Source of the DNA: Streptomyces wuyuanensis
GTDB lineage: Bacteria; Actinomycetota; Actinomycetes; Streptomycetales; Streptomycetaceae
Direction of reading: 5' to 3'
NCBI RefSeq assembly: GCF_900103455.1
Contig: NZ_FNHI01000009.1
Coordinates: 207,955 to 271,954 of the forward strand
DNA length: 64,000 nt
In this document: positions 49,068 to 58,448 of the stretch, piece after piece
Layout: each line of letters begins with the position of its first letter
How positions within the stretch are numbered: the stretch's first letter is position 1
Notes under the pieces: model-generated
Database searches by the model: none
Told to the model about the DNA's origin: nothing
The model's input: only the letters and a program-made list of their open reading frames with translations
Translations under genes and position numbers: made by a program

Positions 49068-50471
49068 CTACGCCAGGGGGCCGAGGTCTCCTTGGAGAAC
49101 GGTCTGGACGATCTGGGGCCGGTCCCACAGGGCCAGGATTTCGTTCGCGACCGCCACGACGGGCAGGGGATCCTTTTCGCCGTGCACCACGATGGCTGCC
49201 GCCGACAGGCTGCGCGGTACGGCTCCTGCGTCGAGCAGGACGCGCCACTCGTCCGGGCCGAGCTCCAGGAACTCCAGCCCGGCGAGCCTGCGGATCTCCA
49301 GCGGGTCGGCCAGCGTGCCGGGGTAGGCGGTGAGGGTGCGCAGGCGGGGCAGGCCGATGACGGGGGCGAGACCGAACGGCTCGCCGTCCCACACACCGAT
49401 GGACAGGACTTCCAGGCCGGGGTGGGCGGCGGCCTCGATGCTCTTCAGGCTGGCGATGTTGACCCGGGCCACGACGGGCGGCCGACGCCCGCGCGGCCTT
49501 CTGCGCTCCGTGCTGCGTCGGTCCAGCACCAGGTCGGTGAGGGAGTCGGCCACGAGCGCGGCGCCGGAGCTCTCCTCGTGGGAGAGCATGATGACCTGTC
49601 CCTTGTGACCGAGGGGGCCGGGCGTCAGATCGACGGCCAACCGGTCTCCACCGCCGTTGTCGCCGAAGGCGATCCAGCCGGGTGAGCCGACGAGGCCCTG
49701 CACCCTGGCGTCGGGCGGAGTGACGACCGCCTCCATCGCCCCGAACTTCCAATGGCAGTGCCGGGACGACGCGTCGGCGACGTACACGCTGTCGAGGTCG
49801 AAGAGCTCACCCCCCACCGCCGCGCATGCGCGTTCCGCTGCCTCGTGGTCGTCGCCCAGGTCCTCCCACCGGGCTCGTGTCACCCGGTAGAGCACCTTGA
49901 GTTCGTCGGGCAGCGCGATACCGAGGCGCGCTTCGGCGGCGGCCAACTCCTCCTCCGTCGCGCCGATGGCGTCCGGCAACCGCCGGCGCAGCGTCCGCTC
50001 CAGCAGCTCCAAGTCCGCCGAAGGGGCCGGCACCGCCCCGGGTACCGGTTCGGGCATACGGCGCCAGGGCTCGGGACGGGAGCCGTCCACCAGCACGAGC
50101 GCCCCCGGGTGGGGGTTGCCGATGCCGGGTTCCACCGCCGGACTGGGCCCGAGCAGGCGGAGCACGGTCTCCCCGGTCGACTGGATCTCCGCCGTGAAGG
50201 AGACGTCGTCGACGCCTGCGTCCGCGAGCGCGCTCCGCACCAACCCCACCGCGTCGAACTCCTCTTGCTCGTCCTCGACCTGCGCGGCTCGGCCGGGCGG
50301 CGGCATCCGTCGGTTCAGGGCCAGACTCCAACTACTGCGGCCGATGCGTCCCGTCACGCGAACGGACCGGGCGGCATGCCTCCGCGGCGCGTCGGCCAGC
50401 AGGAGCCGCAGTACGGGCTCCCAGGTCGCGAAGTCGAGTATCGATGCCACGGCGGGCCTCTGATCAACCAT
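49068..50471 (-). CDS. SMI1/KNR4-family protein with LRR-like C-terminus
   Basis: The 467-residue protein has an N-terminal region of about 140 residues of unknown fold. A SMI1/KNR4-like domain follows (AAAEARLGIALPDELKVLYRVTRARW, DLDSVYVAD, WIAFGDNGGGDRLAVDL, VIMLSHEESSG), then a leucine-rich-repeat-like tail (LEVLSIGVWDG, LPRLRTLTAYPG, LAGLEFLELG). SMI1/KNR4 domains are typical immunity proteins against contact toxins or act as regulatory scaffolds. No toxin gene is adjacent. The long upstream extension of the frame is unrelated sequence. Confidence 0.82.
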   Translation of the reverse strand: MVDQRPAVASILDFATWEPVLRLLLADAPRRHAARSVRVTGRIGRSSWSLALNRRMPPPGRAAQVEDEQEEFDAVGLVRSALADAGVDDVSFTAEIQSTGETVLRLLGPSPAVEPGIGNPHPGALVLVDGSRPEPWRRMPEPVPGAVPAPSADLELLERTLRRRLPDAIGATEEELAAAEARLGIALPDELKVLYRVTRARWEDLGDDHEAAERACAAVGGELFDLDSVYVADASSRHCHWKFGAMEAVVTPPDARVQGLVGSPGWIAFGDNGGGDRLAVDLTPGPLGHKGQVIMLSHEESSGAALVADSLTDLVLDRRSTERRRPRGRRPPVVARVNIASLKSIEAAAHPGLEVLSIGVWDGEPFGLAPVIGLPRLRTLTAYPGTLADPLEIRRLAGLEFLELGPDEWRVLLDAGAVPRSLSAAAIVVHGEKDPLPVVAVANEILALWDRPQIVQTVLQGDLGPLA

Positions 50472-50581
50472 GCGGAGACCGTACGCGGGACCGCTGACAG
50501 CCCCACTCGCCGGGCCGCACGGCAACGGACCGCCGGCGCCGCTCAGCGTGGCCGACGAACGCTCACGGGCCAACCGGCGGG

Positions 50582-50873
50582 CTACACCGGGAGGGCCAGG
50601 CGCACCCCGGCGGCGAGCATCAGGGCCATCGGTGGCACCAGCCACCAGCGGTTGAGGGCGGCCCGGTGCGAGGGGGCCAGGGTGATCAGCAGAGCCAGGG
50701 CTCCGGTCGCGATCGTCAGGACGGCGAAGGCCTTGATCGCGAAGAGCAAAGAAGCACAGGAAGCCGGCGAGCAGATGCAGCAGCACCAGCGGTACGCCGA
50801 TCACCCACCGGAGGCAGCCCTTGTCGTCCCCGGCCGCGTCGGGGGTCTGGGTCTCGTTCCGGTTCCCGTGCAT
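50582..50873 (-). pseudogene. Small membrane protein gene with a +1 frameshift
   Basis: The frame from the ATG at 50873 (MHGNRNE, then GVPLVLLHLLAGFLCFF) leaves the coding phase at the AAA run at 50748-50750 (TTT on the coding strand). Removing one base gives FLCFLLFAIKAFAVLTIATGAL and a clean end at the stop at 50582. The repaired product is a 96-residue protein with a short hydrophilic N-terminus and three hydrophobic segments. It is either a real single-base insertion or a sequencing error. Confidence 0.7.
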
Positions 50874-51318
50874 CAGCGCCGTGCGTCCCTTGCTCGTCCG
50901 AAGTCGTCCACGAGGCGGTCTCCGTAAGTCCCGCGCCTTCCGGTTCTCACCGTGGCACCCGCCGTGGTCGGCAGGTTCCCGGCACTGCTTCCCGGCCATC
51001 CGGTGCCGGGGGTGTCGGCCAACTCGCTTTCCGCCTCCAGCCGGGCCAGGTATCCCGGTGAATCCGGCAACGGTACCGCGCCGGGACAGGAGCGGCGGGC
51101 ACGGTGCTCGATGCCGGACTGGCGCCGAACGCAACGGCACTCCGTGACGGCCCGTCCCGCTGTTCGCCCGCCCGGAATCCTCCGGGCAGCCCATGCGCCC
51201 TCCCCCGGCTCCGCGTGGATCCTCCCTAGGCTGACCGTCGATACGCGCCGGAGCGGCTCGGGCCGGCAGCCGGATCCCGCGCCCGCGCGGCACGTGCGAA
51301 TTCCAGGGAGGTACCCGG
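50874..51318. other. Intergenic region between two divergent membrane genes
   Basis: About 445 bases with no convincing gene. A TAGGCT hexamer at 51227-51232 may be the -10 of the DUF1275 gene; nothing else was identified. Confidence 0.5.
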
Positions 51319-52014
51319 ATGGAGACGTCCGCGTCATCACCGGCGAGGCCGGAAAGTCCGCGGTCCCGGGCTCTGTTCCTGATGCTGACGCTGGTGACGG
51401 GGGCGCTGAACGCGATCAGCTTCCTCGCCCTGGGCGGGGTCTTCGTCAGTGTGATGACGGCCAACCTCGCCCTGGTCGGGATCGCGATCGGGGGGTCCGA
51501 CCCCGACCTGGCGGGGAACTCCGTCGTCGCGCTCGCCGGTTACATCGCCGGTGTGCTGGCGGGCGCCCGGTACTGCGAGCGTTGTGAACGCGCGAACCGG
51601 TCGGGGGTGCGAACTCTGCTCGTCGGCGAGTTGCTGCTGCTGTGCGGGGTCCTGGTGGGCTGGCTCACGGTGGACGGCAGTCCCCCCGCACCCCTCCGGA
51701 CCGTTCTCCTGGGGGCCGCCGCCCTGGCGATGGGCTGCCAGAGCGCGACGATCCGGGCCGCCGGGCCGCCGGGCATCTCCACCACGTACATGACGGGGCT
51801 GCTCACGACTCTGCTCACCGACGTCCTGGCGCGCCGCCGACCGGACTGGAGCAGGGTCGCCCTGCTCGCGGCGATCCCGGTCGGGGCCGCGCTCGGCGCC
51901 CTCGCCGTCGGCACGGCGCGAACGGCGGCGCCGCTGCTGCCCGTCGTCCTGCTGGCGGTCGTACTCGTCCTGTCGGCAGGCCGGCTCGGCGCGCCCGGCC
52001 GACGGGACCACTAG
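51319..52014 (+). CDS. DUF1275 (YoaK-like) membrane protein
   Basis: The 231-residue protein has six membrane segments and the DUF1275 pattern: LVTGALNAISFLALGGVFVSVMTANLALVG, GYIAGVLAGA, GCQSATIRAAG and TTYMTGLLTTL. These proteins have no assigned activity. It starts with ATG behind GGGAGG and ends convergent to the WhiB-family gene. Confidence 0.9.
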   Translation: METSASSPARPESPRSRALFLMLTLVTGALNAISFLALGGVFVSVMTANLALVGIAIGGSDPDLAGNSVVALAGYIAGVLAGARYCERCERANRSGVRTLLVGELLLLCGVLVGWLTVDGSPPAPLRTVLLGAAALAMGCQSATIRAAGPPGISTTYMTGLLTTLLTDVLARRRPDWSRVALLAAIPVGAALGALAVGTARTAAPLLPVVLLAVVLVLSAGRLGAPGRRDH

Positions 52015-52109
52015 GCCGTGACCAGCCGACGAGCGGTCCGTCCGGCCGGGCGGCGCACGACCCGGTGCCGTCGCGTCCGTCCCGTGCGGGGACGGTGCCG
52101 TGCGCTCGG

Positions 52110-52385
52110 CTACGAGGCGGAACCGTGCTGCGCCCGCTGACGCTGTCGCGCCGTCCGGCGCTTGAGCGCGCGGCGTTCGTCCTCACCGAGGCCGCCCCAG
52201 ACCCCGGAGTCCTGGCCGTGGGCCATGGCCCACTCGAGGCACTGCTCGCGGACGGGACAGCGGGCACAGACGGCCTTGGCCTCGGCCACCTGCAACAGGG
52301 CCGGTCCGGTGTGGCCGATGGGAAAGAACAGATCGGGGTCCTCGTCACGGCAGGCCGCGTCGTGACGCCAGTTCTCGTGCTCCAC
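52110..52385 (-). CDS. WhiB-family [4Fe-4S] transcriptional regulator (WblE/WhiB1-like)
   Basis: The 91-residue protein has the four cluster Cys (AACRDED, CARCPVREQC), the DPDLFFPIG motif, the GVWGG turn (DSGVWGGLGEDERRALKRR) and a basic C-terminal tail for DNA binding. WRHDAACRDEDPDLFF closely resembles WblE/WhiB1. GTG at 52385 has GGAGG 13 nt upstream. WhiB proteins act with the sigma-A region 4 and respond to redox or NO. Confidence 0.93.
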   Translation of the reverse strand: MEHENWRHDAACRDEDPDLFFPIGHTGPALLQVAEAKAVCARCPVREQCLEWAMAHGQDSGVWGGLGEDERRALKRRTARQRQRAQHGSAS

Positions 52386-52743
52386 TTGGAGCGCCTCCTC
52401 CGTTCGCGGATGATTGTCCGTCCCCACTCGGGTCGCCGACGATCGACGACTGAAACACCCGCCGCACGAACATCCTCCGATCGGGCGGGGCCGAGGATCG
52501 CGGAACGTCCCGTACGGACGTCCGCGGACTCGCCGTCCCATGCGGATCGGGCCTGCTCAGCGTGCGCCCCGCCGCCCCACACGCAGAACCGGACTCCGGC
52601 CGGGTGAGTTCCGCCTCGTGCCGGAGGCCCGTACCAGCCGCGCCTCGCGCTTCACTCGTTCGGTGGCGTTTGAGTGGCAGCCCGTACGTTCCGGGACTCT
52701 GATGGAAGCCGGACCTCAACGGCGTCCGGGTCGGAGGTGGCCG

Positions 52744-53079
52744 ATGTACAGCATGCGCGCCGAACGGATAACCGCGGAGGACGGCACCGCTCTCCTCTGG
52801 CACGCCCTCGACCGCAACGGCGAAGTCCTGTGCACACGGACGGTCGGCGGCACGGCGGAGTGGACGCGCGACGCCGTGAACGACCGCGACGAGTACTGCG
52901 ACGACTGCATGGCCGCCGTCGCCTTGGCCTTCCGTCCCGCTCCCCGTGCCAACGGTGCACACGGTGCCGAGGCCCGTACCGCCGAGGCCCGTACCGCCGG
53001 TGGCCGTGCCGCCGTCGGAGGAGGAACCGTGGAGCGGCACGCTCCGGCCGATCCGGAACGCCGGCCCCATGGGCGGTGA
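52744..53079 (+). CDS. Hypothetical small protein
   Basis: The 111-residue protein has an ordered first part (MRAERITAEDGTALLWHALDR, WTRDAVNDRDEYCDDCM) with CxxC and another Cys in VLCTRT, then a repetitive tail of degenerate EARTA units. GGAGGTG lies 4 nt before the ATG. The family is not recognised. It overlaps the next gene by 11 bp, suggesting coupling. Confidence 0.6.
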   Translation: MYSMRAERITAEDGTALLWHALDRNGEVLCTRTVGGTAEWTRDAVNDRDEYCDDCMAAVALAFRPAPRANGAHGAEARTAEARTAGGRAAVGGGTVERHAPADPERRPHGR

Positions 53080-53611
53080 CGCATCCCGGCAGCGCCGCCG
53101 GCCGCGGCCGGGGCTGATGGCGCGCTGGCGCCAATCGGCGGACCAGCACCTGACACCCACCAAGAGATCGTTGATCGTGACGTGGATCTCCTTCGGTGTC
53201 ACCTGGGGCAGCGTCCGGGTCATCACCCACGGCATCCGCGGCGGATGGCTGCCGTGGGGGAACATCACCGCCGCCGGCCGGCACTTCCACCACTACAACT
53301 TCGGCATCGGGACGCTGGCGGGCATCGGCCTCATCGCCGTGCGCGGCGACGAACGCGCCGTCGGCCACCCGGCCGTCGCCGCCGCGTACGGCTCGGGAAC
53401 CGCCCTGATCGCCGACGAGTTCGCCCTGCTCCTCGATCTGCAGGACGTGTACTGGACCAAGCAGGGGCGGCTCAGCGTGGACGTCTCGCTCGGCATCCTC
53501 TCCGCGCTCGGCGCGTACCTGACCGCCGTGCCGTTCTGGCACGAGTGCGCCCGTGTGACGCGCCGTCGCCTGGTGTCCGCGACCAAGCGCGACCTGGCTC
53601 CCGGCAGGTGA
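53069..53611 (+). CDS. Putative integral membrane protein
   Basis: The 180-residue protein has a basic N-terminus and about three to four hydrophobic stretches (LIVTWISFGVTWGSV, FHHYNFGIGTLAGIGLIAV, SLGILSALGAYLTAVPFW), with several His around FHHYNFG. I do not recognise a function. It starts inside the preceding gene's 3' end. Confidence 0.65.
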   Translation: MGGDASRQRRRPRPGLMARWRQSADQHLTPTKRSLIVTWISFGVTWGSVRVITHGIRGGWLPWGNITAAGRHFHHYNFGIGTLAGIGLIAVRGDERAVGHPAVAAAYGSGTALIADEFALLLDLQDVYWTKQGRLSVDVSLGILSALGAYLTAVPFWHECARVTRRRLVSATKRDLAPGR

Positions 53612-53789
53612 GCCGCCCGGCGCCGCCGGCTCCGGTACCCAGGGCTTGCTCCGGCCGTCAAGTGCGTTCGGCGCGGGCCCTGCTGGGTTCGGGACACACC
53701 GGCGGGCCCCCGCCGTCCCGTCGGCACGGCACGCCCTGACGGGCACGCGCGTCCGTCGGCTCGGTCCGCTGAGCATGCGCGAGCGCATT

Positions 53790-53809
53790 CCTGAGTAGGC
53801 GTACTCAGG
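53790..53809. promoter_or_regulatory. Long palindrome before the lipoprotein gene
   Basis: CCTGAGTA-GGCG-TACTCAGG has perfect 8-bp arms, 57 bp before the lipoprotein ATG. Its position and symmetry suggest a repressor or activator site. Confidence 0.55.
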
Positions 53810-53865
53810 GCACCACGATCGACGTCGACGACAGTGGTGCGCAGACCGAGCGACAGGAGACCGCC

Positions 53866-54207
53866 ATGCCCAGGACCCGCACGATCAGCCGCCCCGCCTC
53901 CGGAGCCACCGGACGCCGTGGGGTACGCGTCGCCGCGGCCACCGCTCTCAGCGCGGTCGCCGCGGCGGTGGCTCTGACCGGGTGTTCCTTCCAGGACGAC
54001 ATCTGCAGCGAGGGCGAGTACCCCGTCATGACGGTGGGGAACACCGGTTCCGCGTGCGCGAAGGACGGGGAAGAGCCTCCGAAGGGCTACGTGCGGTACC
54101 CCGAGGGCAAGGTGCCGCAGAAGGTCGACGACAAGTGGGACGTCTACTGGCGTACGCACGCGGTCGACGAGGACGGCAACATCGTCGAGGTACCGGATGC
54201 GGGCTGA
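53866..54207 (+). CDS. Small lipoprotein (SCO0607-like)
   Basis: The 113-residue protein has a Tat/Sec-like basic start, a hydrophobic stretch and the lipobox ALTGC (Cys40), followed by SFQDDICSEGEYPVMTVGNTGSAC. The mature part is about 73 residues with three Cys. It is anchored outside the membrane; function is unknown. AGGAG precedes the ATG and a palindrome lies upstream. Confidence 0.82.
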   Translation: MPRTRTISRPASGATGRRGVRVAAATALSAVAAAVALTGCSFQDDICSEGEYPVMTVGNTGSACAKDGEEPPKGYVRYPEGKVPQKVDDKWDVYWRTHAVDEDGNIVEVPDAG

Positions 54208-54616
54208 CCTCCCGATCCCGCCGAACTGCCCTGGCAGGCATGGGCGTTCCGCGGCGGCACACCGGGCGTCGGTTCACGGCGCGGAGGGACCGACGGGGTA
54301 CGGCACGAAGGTACTGGAGTTCTGGTCGATGCTCAGCGGCCGGCCGAGCGGCGGTGCCGCGCGCTGACGACAACGGACCGCAGATCGCGCGTGCTCGTCA
54401 CCCGCGATCCACGCGGCGTTCCCCGCCGGTGCCGGACCCCGGGTTCCCGTTCGGCGACGCGACTCGTCGTAACGGCCGTGACCGGGTCGGGCTGGGAGGA
54501 CCTCGACGGGACCCAGCGGGCAAGGCGCCGCGGCCGCATCCTGCGCACGGGGCGTCGCCACCGCTCCGCGGCCGGTCAGACGGCGAAATCCACTCCGGCA
54601 TCGAACGCATGAGCGT
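54208..54616. other. Intergenic region
   Basis: About 410 bases without a supportable gene. A short in-frame stretch near 54296-54367 (GYGTKVLEFWSML) looks protein-like but has no start. No terminator or other site was identified. Confidence 0.4.
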
Positions 54617-54630
54617 TTAGGATCCTGCGG
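54617..54630 (+). promoter_or_regulatory. -10 element of a leaderless transcript
   Basis: TAGGAT at 54617-54622 ends 7 nt before the GTG at 54630 and there is no ribosome-binding site, so the mRNA is probably leaderless. Confidence 0.5.
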
Positions 54631-55415
54631 TGATCACTCTTTCCGTGGACTCCACCTCCTCGAGTTACGCCGCCGGCCAATCTCTGGGAGCCCTGCTCGT
54701 CACCGGGGCCGTCATGGCTCTGATCTGGCGGGTGACGCGATCCTGGCGGCAGGCCGGCCCGGCGCACCCGCCCACGTCGGAGGCGGCGACTGCGGCAGCA
54801 CGGGCGAAGCGCCGGCGGATCGTGCTCGGCGTGCTGGCGCTCGTCGCCGCCGCCGGGTGCTTCAAGGCCGTGTCCGTCCACAACCCCGAGCCGCGCGCCG
54901 CCGAGGCCGGTGCCGACGACTCCGTCGGCGCGAGCGCGGTGCCGGAGCGGACCGTCGCACCGCCGAACCGGCTGCGGCACCACCGCCTCATGGCGCGCGA
55001 GGAAACCGCCGTCGTCGACGCGGCCTTGGCGCAGCGTGGCCCCGAGCGGCAGTCGGATGCCAAGCGCTGGTACTACGGCTCGGAAGCGACGGGAGTGTCG
55101 GCACTCCTGTCCGTCCACACCGTCGAGGACGACCCCGAACTGGCCGCCGAGAAGCAGCGCGACTCCTTCACCCAGGAGTTCCGGAACTTCTTCGCCGGAG
55201 CCCGCGCCCGGGACACCGCCTTCTTCGACGCCGGTCCGCTGCGCGGGCGACTCGGCTGCGGTCACGTCGACACGCCGACCGGCGAGGCCGCGGTCTGCGC
55301 ATGGTCGGACGCCTACACCTCGGGCCACGTCCTGCTCACCGACACCCGGGACCTGGAGGAGGCGGCGCAGATCACCCGTGAGTTCCGCGCCGCGACCGAC
55401 CGGCGCGCGGAATGA
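54630..55415 (+). CDS. Hypothetical membrane-anchored protein
   Basis: The 261-residue protein has two N-terminal membrane segments (SLGALLVTGAVMALIWRV and RIVLGVLALVAAAGCF) and an exterior domain with two Cys (LRGRLGCGHV, AAVCAWSD) probably linked. It is not recognised. The GTG start is next to a -10 hexamer. Confidence 0.65.
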   Translation: MITLSVDSTSSSYAAGQSLGALLVTGAVMALIWRVTRSWRQAGPAHPPTSEAATAAARAKRRRIVLGVLALVAAAGCFKAVSVHNPEPRAAEAGADDSVGASAVPERTVAPPNRLRHHRLMAREETAVVDAALAQRGPERQSDAKRWYYGSEATGVSALLSVHTVEDDPELAAEKQRDSFTQEFRNFFAGARARDTAFFDAGPLRGRLGCGHVDTPTGEAAVCAWSDAYTSGHVLLTDTRDLEEAAQITREFRAATDRRAE

Positions 55416-55548
55416 CCTGAGCCGGTCCACTGCCCCGGCGCCGCTGGCGCCGCGACCGCAGAGGTCTGCACGGCGGCGGGCGGGGACCGCCCGCGGCCCG
55501 CCCTCCGATCACCCCATCACGGGCGGCCGAAAACGATAGAAATGCTCC

Positions 55549-58371
55549 ATGCGTGATTTTTTGGGGCGGAACAGGCGCAGCACACCGACGCCGTCCGGGA
55601 GCGATCATCCATCCGGCCGGTGGAGCGCCCGGTTGCTGCGTCGGCTGCGTTCCCTGCTGAGCGTGCGCAGCCTCGCCGGCCAGGTGTTCCTCCTGCAACT
55701 GGGGGTCGTGGTGCTGGTCGTCGCCGCCGCGCTCGTGGCTCTCGTCGTCCAGGCGCGCCGCGACAGCATGCAGGACGCCCGGCACCGGACGCTCACCGCG
55801 GCCCAGACGTTCGCGAACTCGCCCGGGCTGCTCGCGGCACTGGAGAGCCCCGACCCCACGGCGGCGCTGCAACCGAGCGCCGAGGCGGTCCGCAGGGCGG
55901 CCGGCGTCGACGCCATCATCGTCTACCGGCCGGACGGGATCACGCTCACCCACAGCGACCCCAAGCAGATCGGAAAGCACGTCATCGGCCCGTACGCGGA
56001 AGCGGCGGCGGGTAAGACGTTCACGAGGACCTTCCAGGGAGCCCTGGGACTCTCGGTGATCTCCGCCGTCCCCGTCGAGGACACCGGTGGCTCGGTGGTC
56101 GCCATCGTGTCGTCCGTGGTCACGGTGGGCAACGTGCAGGACAAGGTGAACCAGCAACTGCCTGTCCTGTTCGGGGTGGCGGCCGGGTCCCTGGTGCTCG
56201 CCGCGGGCGGGTCGGCGCTCGTGAGCCGCCGCCTCCAGAGACAGACCCACGGCCTGGGGCCGGCCGAGATGACCCGGATGTACGAGCACCACGACGCGGT
56301 GCTGCACGCCGTGCGCGAAGGCGTGCTGATCGTCGGGGGTGACGGCCGGCTGCTGCTCGCCAACGACGAGGCCCGCCGCCTGCTGGACCTGCCGGAGGAC
56401 GCGGAACACCGCCGCGTGGGAGCGTTGGGGCTGAACGCCGACCTCACCGAGATGCTGACGTCCGATCGCCCGGCCACCGACGAGGTGCACCTGGCGGCCG
56501 ACCGCCTCCTCGCCGTCAACAAGCGGTTCACCGACGCCCAGGGACCGCCGAGCAGGGTCGTGACGCTTCGGGACACCACCGAGCTGCAGGCCCTCTCCGG
56601 CAGGGCCGAGACCGCCCGCCGGCGGCTGCAGTTGCTCTACGACGCCGGAGTGCGGATCGGGACCACCCTGGACGTCCGGCGGACCGCCGAGGAACTCGCG
56701 GAGGTCGCGGTCCCCCGCTTCGCCGACGTCGTCACCGTCGAACTCCTGGAGCCGGTCCTGCACGGCGAGGAACCCTCAGGCGCGAGCACCGAGATGCGCC
56801 GCACCGCGCTCGTCGGCCTGGAAGGGGACCACCTCCTCTACCCGGCCGGCGAACTGATCCGCTTCGTCCCCGCCCACCCAGCGGCCGCCGGCGCGGCCGA
56901 CGGCCGGGCGGTACTGGTGGAGGACCTGAGCGCCTCCGAAGGCTGGCAGGCCCAGGACCCGGACCGCGCCCGCCGGGTACTGGAGCACGGCATCCACTCC
57001 CTGATCGTGGTCCCGCTGCGCGCCCGGGGGGTGGTGCTCGGGGCTGCCCACTACTGGCGGACCGAGGCCTCCCCGCCGTTCGAGGAGGAGGACGTGTCCT
57101 TCGCCGAGGAACTGGCTGCCCGGGCGGCGGTGTGCATCGACAACGCGCGCCGCTACACCCGGGAACACACCATGGCCGTCACCCTGCAGCGCAGCCTGCT
57201 CCCCAGTCGGGTGCCCGAGCAGACGGCACTGGAAGTGGCCTACCGCTATCTGCCCGCCCGGGCGGGGGTGGGCGGCGACTGGTTCGACGTCATCCCGCTG
57301 TCCGGTGCCCGGGTCGCGCTGGTCCTCGGCGACGTCGTGGGGCACGGTCTGCACGCGGCGGCCACCATGGGCCGGCTGCGCACCGCCGTGCACAACTTCT
57401 CGGTCCTGGACATCCCGCCGGAGGAACTGCTGGGCCGTGTGGACGAACTGGTGGCCCAGATCGACAACGACGAGGACGCCGGCAACGGTGAAGGCCAGGG
57501 CATCACGGGCGCGACCTGCCTCTACGCCGTCTACGACCCCGCCTCCGGTCAGCTGGCGGTCGCCACCGCCGGCCATCCCGGGCCGGCGGTGGTCCACCCC
57601 GGCGGGGCCGTGGACTTCCCCCAGTTGCCTATCTCCCCGCCGCTGGGCCTCGGGGCCGGAGTGCCCGGTGAGAGCGCAGAGCTGACCGTGCCCGAGGGGT
57701 CCCGGCTGGTGCTCTACAGCGACGGGCTGATCGAGGACCGGGACCGCGATCTCGACGTCGGCCTGGCGGCCCTGCGCACCGCGCTGTCCGGACCCGGCCT
57801 CACTCCCGAGGCGACCTGCGCGGCCGTCGTCGACGCCATGATTCCCGAGCGGCCCCGGGACGACATCGCGCTGCTGGTGGCCCGCACGCGACGGCTCGAC
57901 CCCACCCTGGTCGCCGACTGGCAGGTGCCCCGTGACCCGGCGGCGGTCGCCCCCGTCCGCGCCGCCTGTGTCCGCCGGCTCCGTGAATGGGGGCTCGGCC
58001 ACATCGACTTCGCCGCCGAACTCGTACTCAGCGAGCTCATCACCAACGCGATCCACTACGGCACCGAGCCCATCACCGTCCGTCTCGTCCGCGACCGGGC
58101 CCTGATCTGCGAGGTCTCCGACGGCAGCAGCACCTCGCCAAGACTGCGGCGGGCCAAGGTCACCGACGAGGGCGGCCGGGGGCTCTTCCTGGTGGCCCGG
58201 TTCGCCGAACGCTGGGGCACCCGCTACACGGCCACGGGCAAGGTCATCTGGGCCGAACTCTCCCTCCACGGCGGCGCCGGCCCGTCGGTGGAAGGACTCG
58301 CCGAACTCCTGCTCGCGGAGGAGGAGCCGCTTTCCGGCGAGGGCCGGGAGCAGGACGGCACGGCAGGGTGA
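55549..58371 (+). CDS. SpoIIE-type multidomain sensor phosphatase
   Basis: The 940-residue protein has a membrane segment (about 47-70), a Cache-like extracellular sensor, a second segment (about 203-220), PAS (about 240-345) and GAF (about 355-540) domains. A PP2C/SpoIIE phosphatase follows, with GVGGDWFDVIPL, LGDVVGHGLHAAATMG and DIALLVARTRR, and a C-terminal GHKL ATPase domain (ELVLSELITNAIHYG, DEGGRGLFLVARFA). It should dephosphorylate a STAS anti-anti-sigma factor and may also act as its kinase, forming a partner-switching system. A STAS gene lies about 2.4 kb downstream. The sensor plus a binding lipoprotein next door suggests ligand input. Confidence 0.9.
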   Translation: MRDFLGRNRRSTPTPSGSDHPSGRWSARLLRRLRSLLSVRSLAGQVFLLQLGVVVLVVAAALVALVVQARRDSMQDARHRTLTAAQTFANSPGLLAALESPDPTAALQPSAEAVRRAAGVDAIIVYRPDGITLTHSDPKQIGKHVIGPYAEAAAGKTFTRTFQGALGLSVISAVPVEDTGGSVVAIVSSVVTVGNVQDKVNQQLPVLFGVAAGSLVLAAGGSALVSRRLQRQTHGLGPAEMTRMYEHHDAVLHAVREGVLIVGGDGRLLLANDEARRLLDLPEDAEHRRVGALGLNADLTEMLTSDRPATDEVHLAADRLLAVNKRFTDAQGPPSRVVTLRDTTELQALSGRAETARRRLQLLYDAGVRIGTTLDVRRTAEELAEVAVPRFADVVTVELLEPVLHGEEPSGASTEMRRTALVGLEGDHLLYPAGELIRFVPAHPAAAGAADGRAVLVEDLSASEGWQAQDPDRARRVLEHGIHSLIVVPLRARGVVLGAAHYWRTEASPPFEEEDVSFAEELAARAAVCIDNARRYTREHTMAVTLQRSLLPSRVPEQTALEVAYRYLPARAGVGGDWFDVIPLSGARVALVLGDVVGHGLHAAATMGRLRTAVHNFSVLDIPPEELLGRVDELVAQIDNDEDAGNGEGQGITGATCLYAVYDPASGQLAVATAGHPGPAVVHPGGAVDFPQLPISPPLGLGAGVPGESAELTVPEGSRLVLYSDGLIEDRDRDLDVGLAALRTALSGPGLTPEATCAAVVDAMIPERPRDDIALLVARTRRLDPTLVADWQVPRDPAAVAPVRAACVRRLREWGLGHIDFAAELVLSELITNAIHYGTEPITVRLVRDRALICEVSDGSSTSPRLRRAKVTDEGGRGLFLVARFAERWGTRYTATGKVIWAELSLHGGAGPSVEGLAELLLAEEEPLSGEGREQDGTAG

Positions 58372-58448
58372 GGGCCGCCGCGCAGCCCCGTACGACCGCT
58401 CGTTCCCGACCCACCACCCGTTCCCGACCCCCGCGTCCTGGAGCAATC

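Noticed and set aside
54296..54367. Protein-like stretch (GYGTKVLEFWSML) ending in a stop
   Set aside because: No start codon, ribosome site or recognised family; it may be a remnant but cannot be supported.
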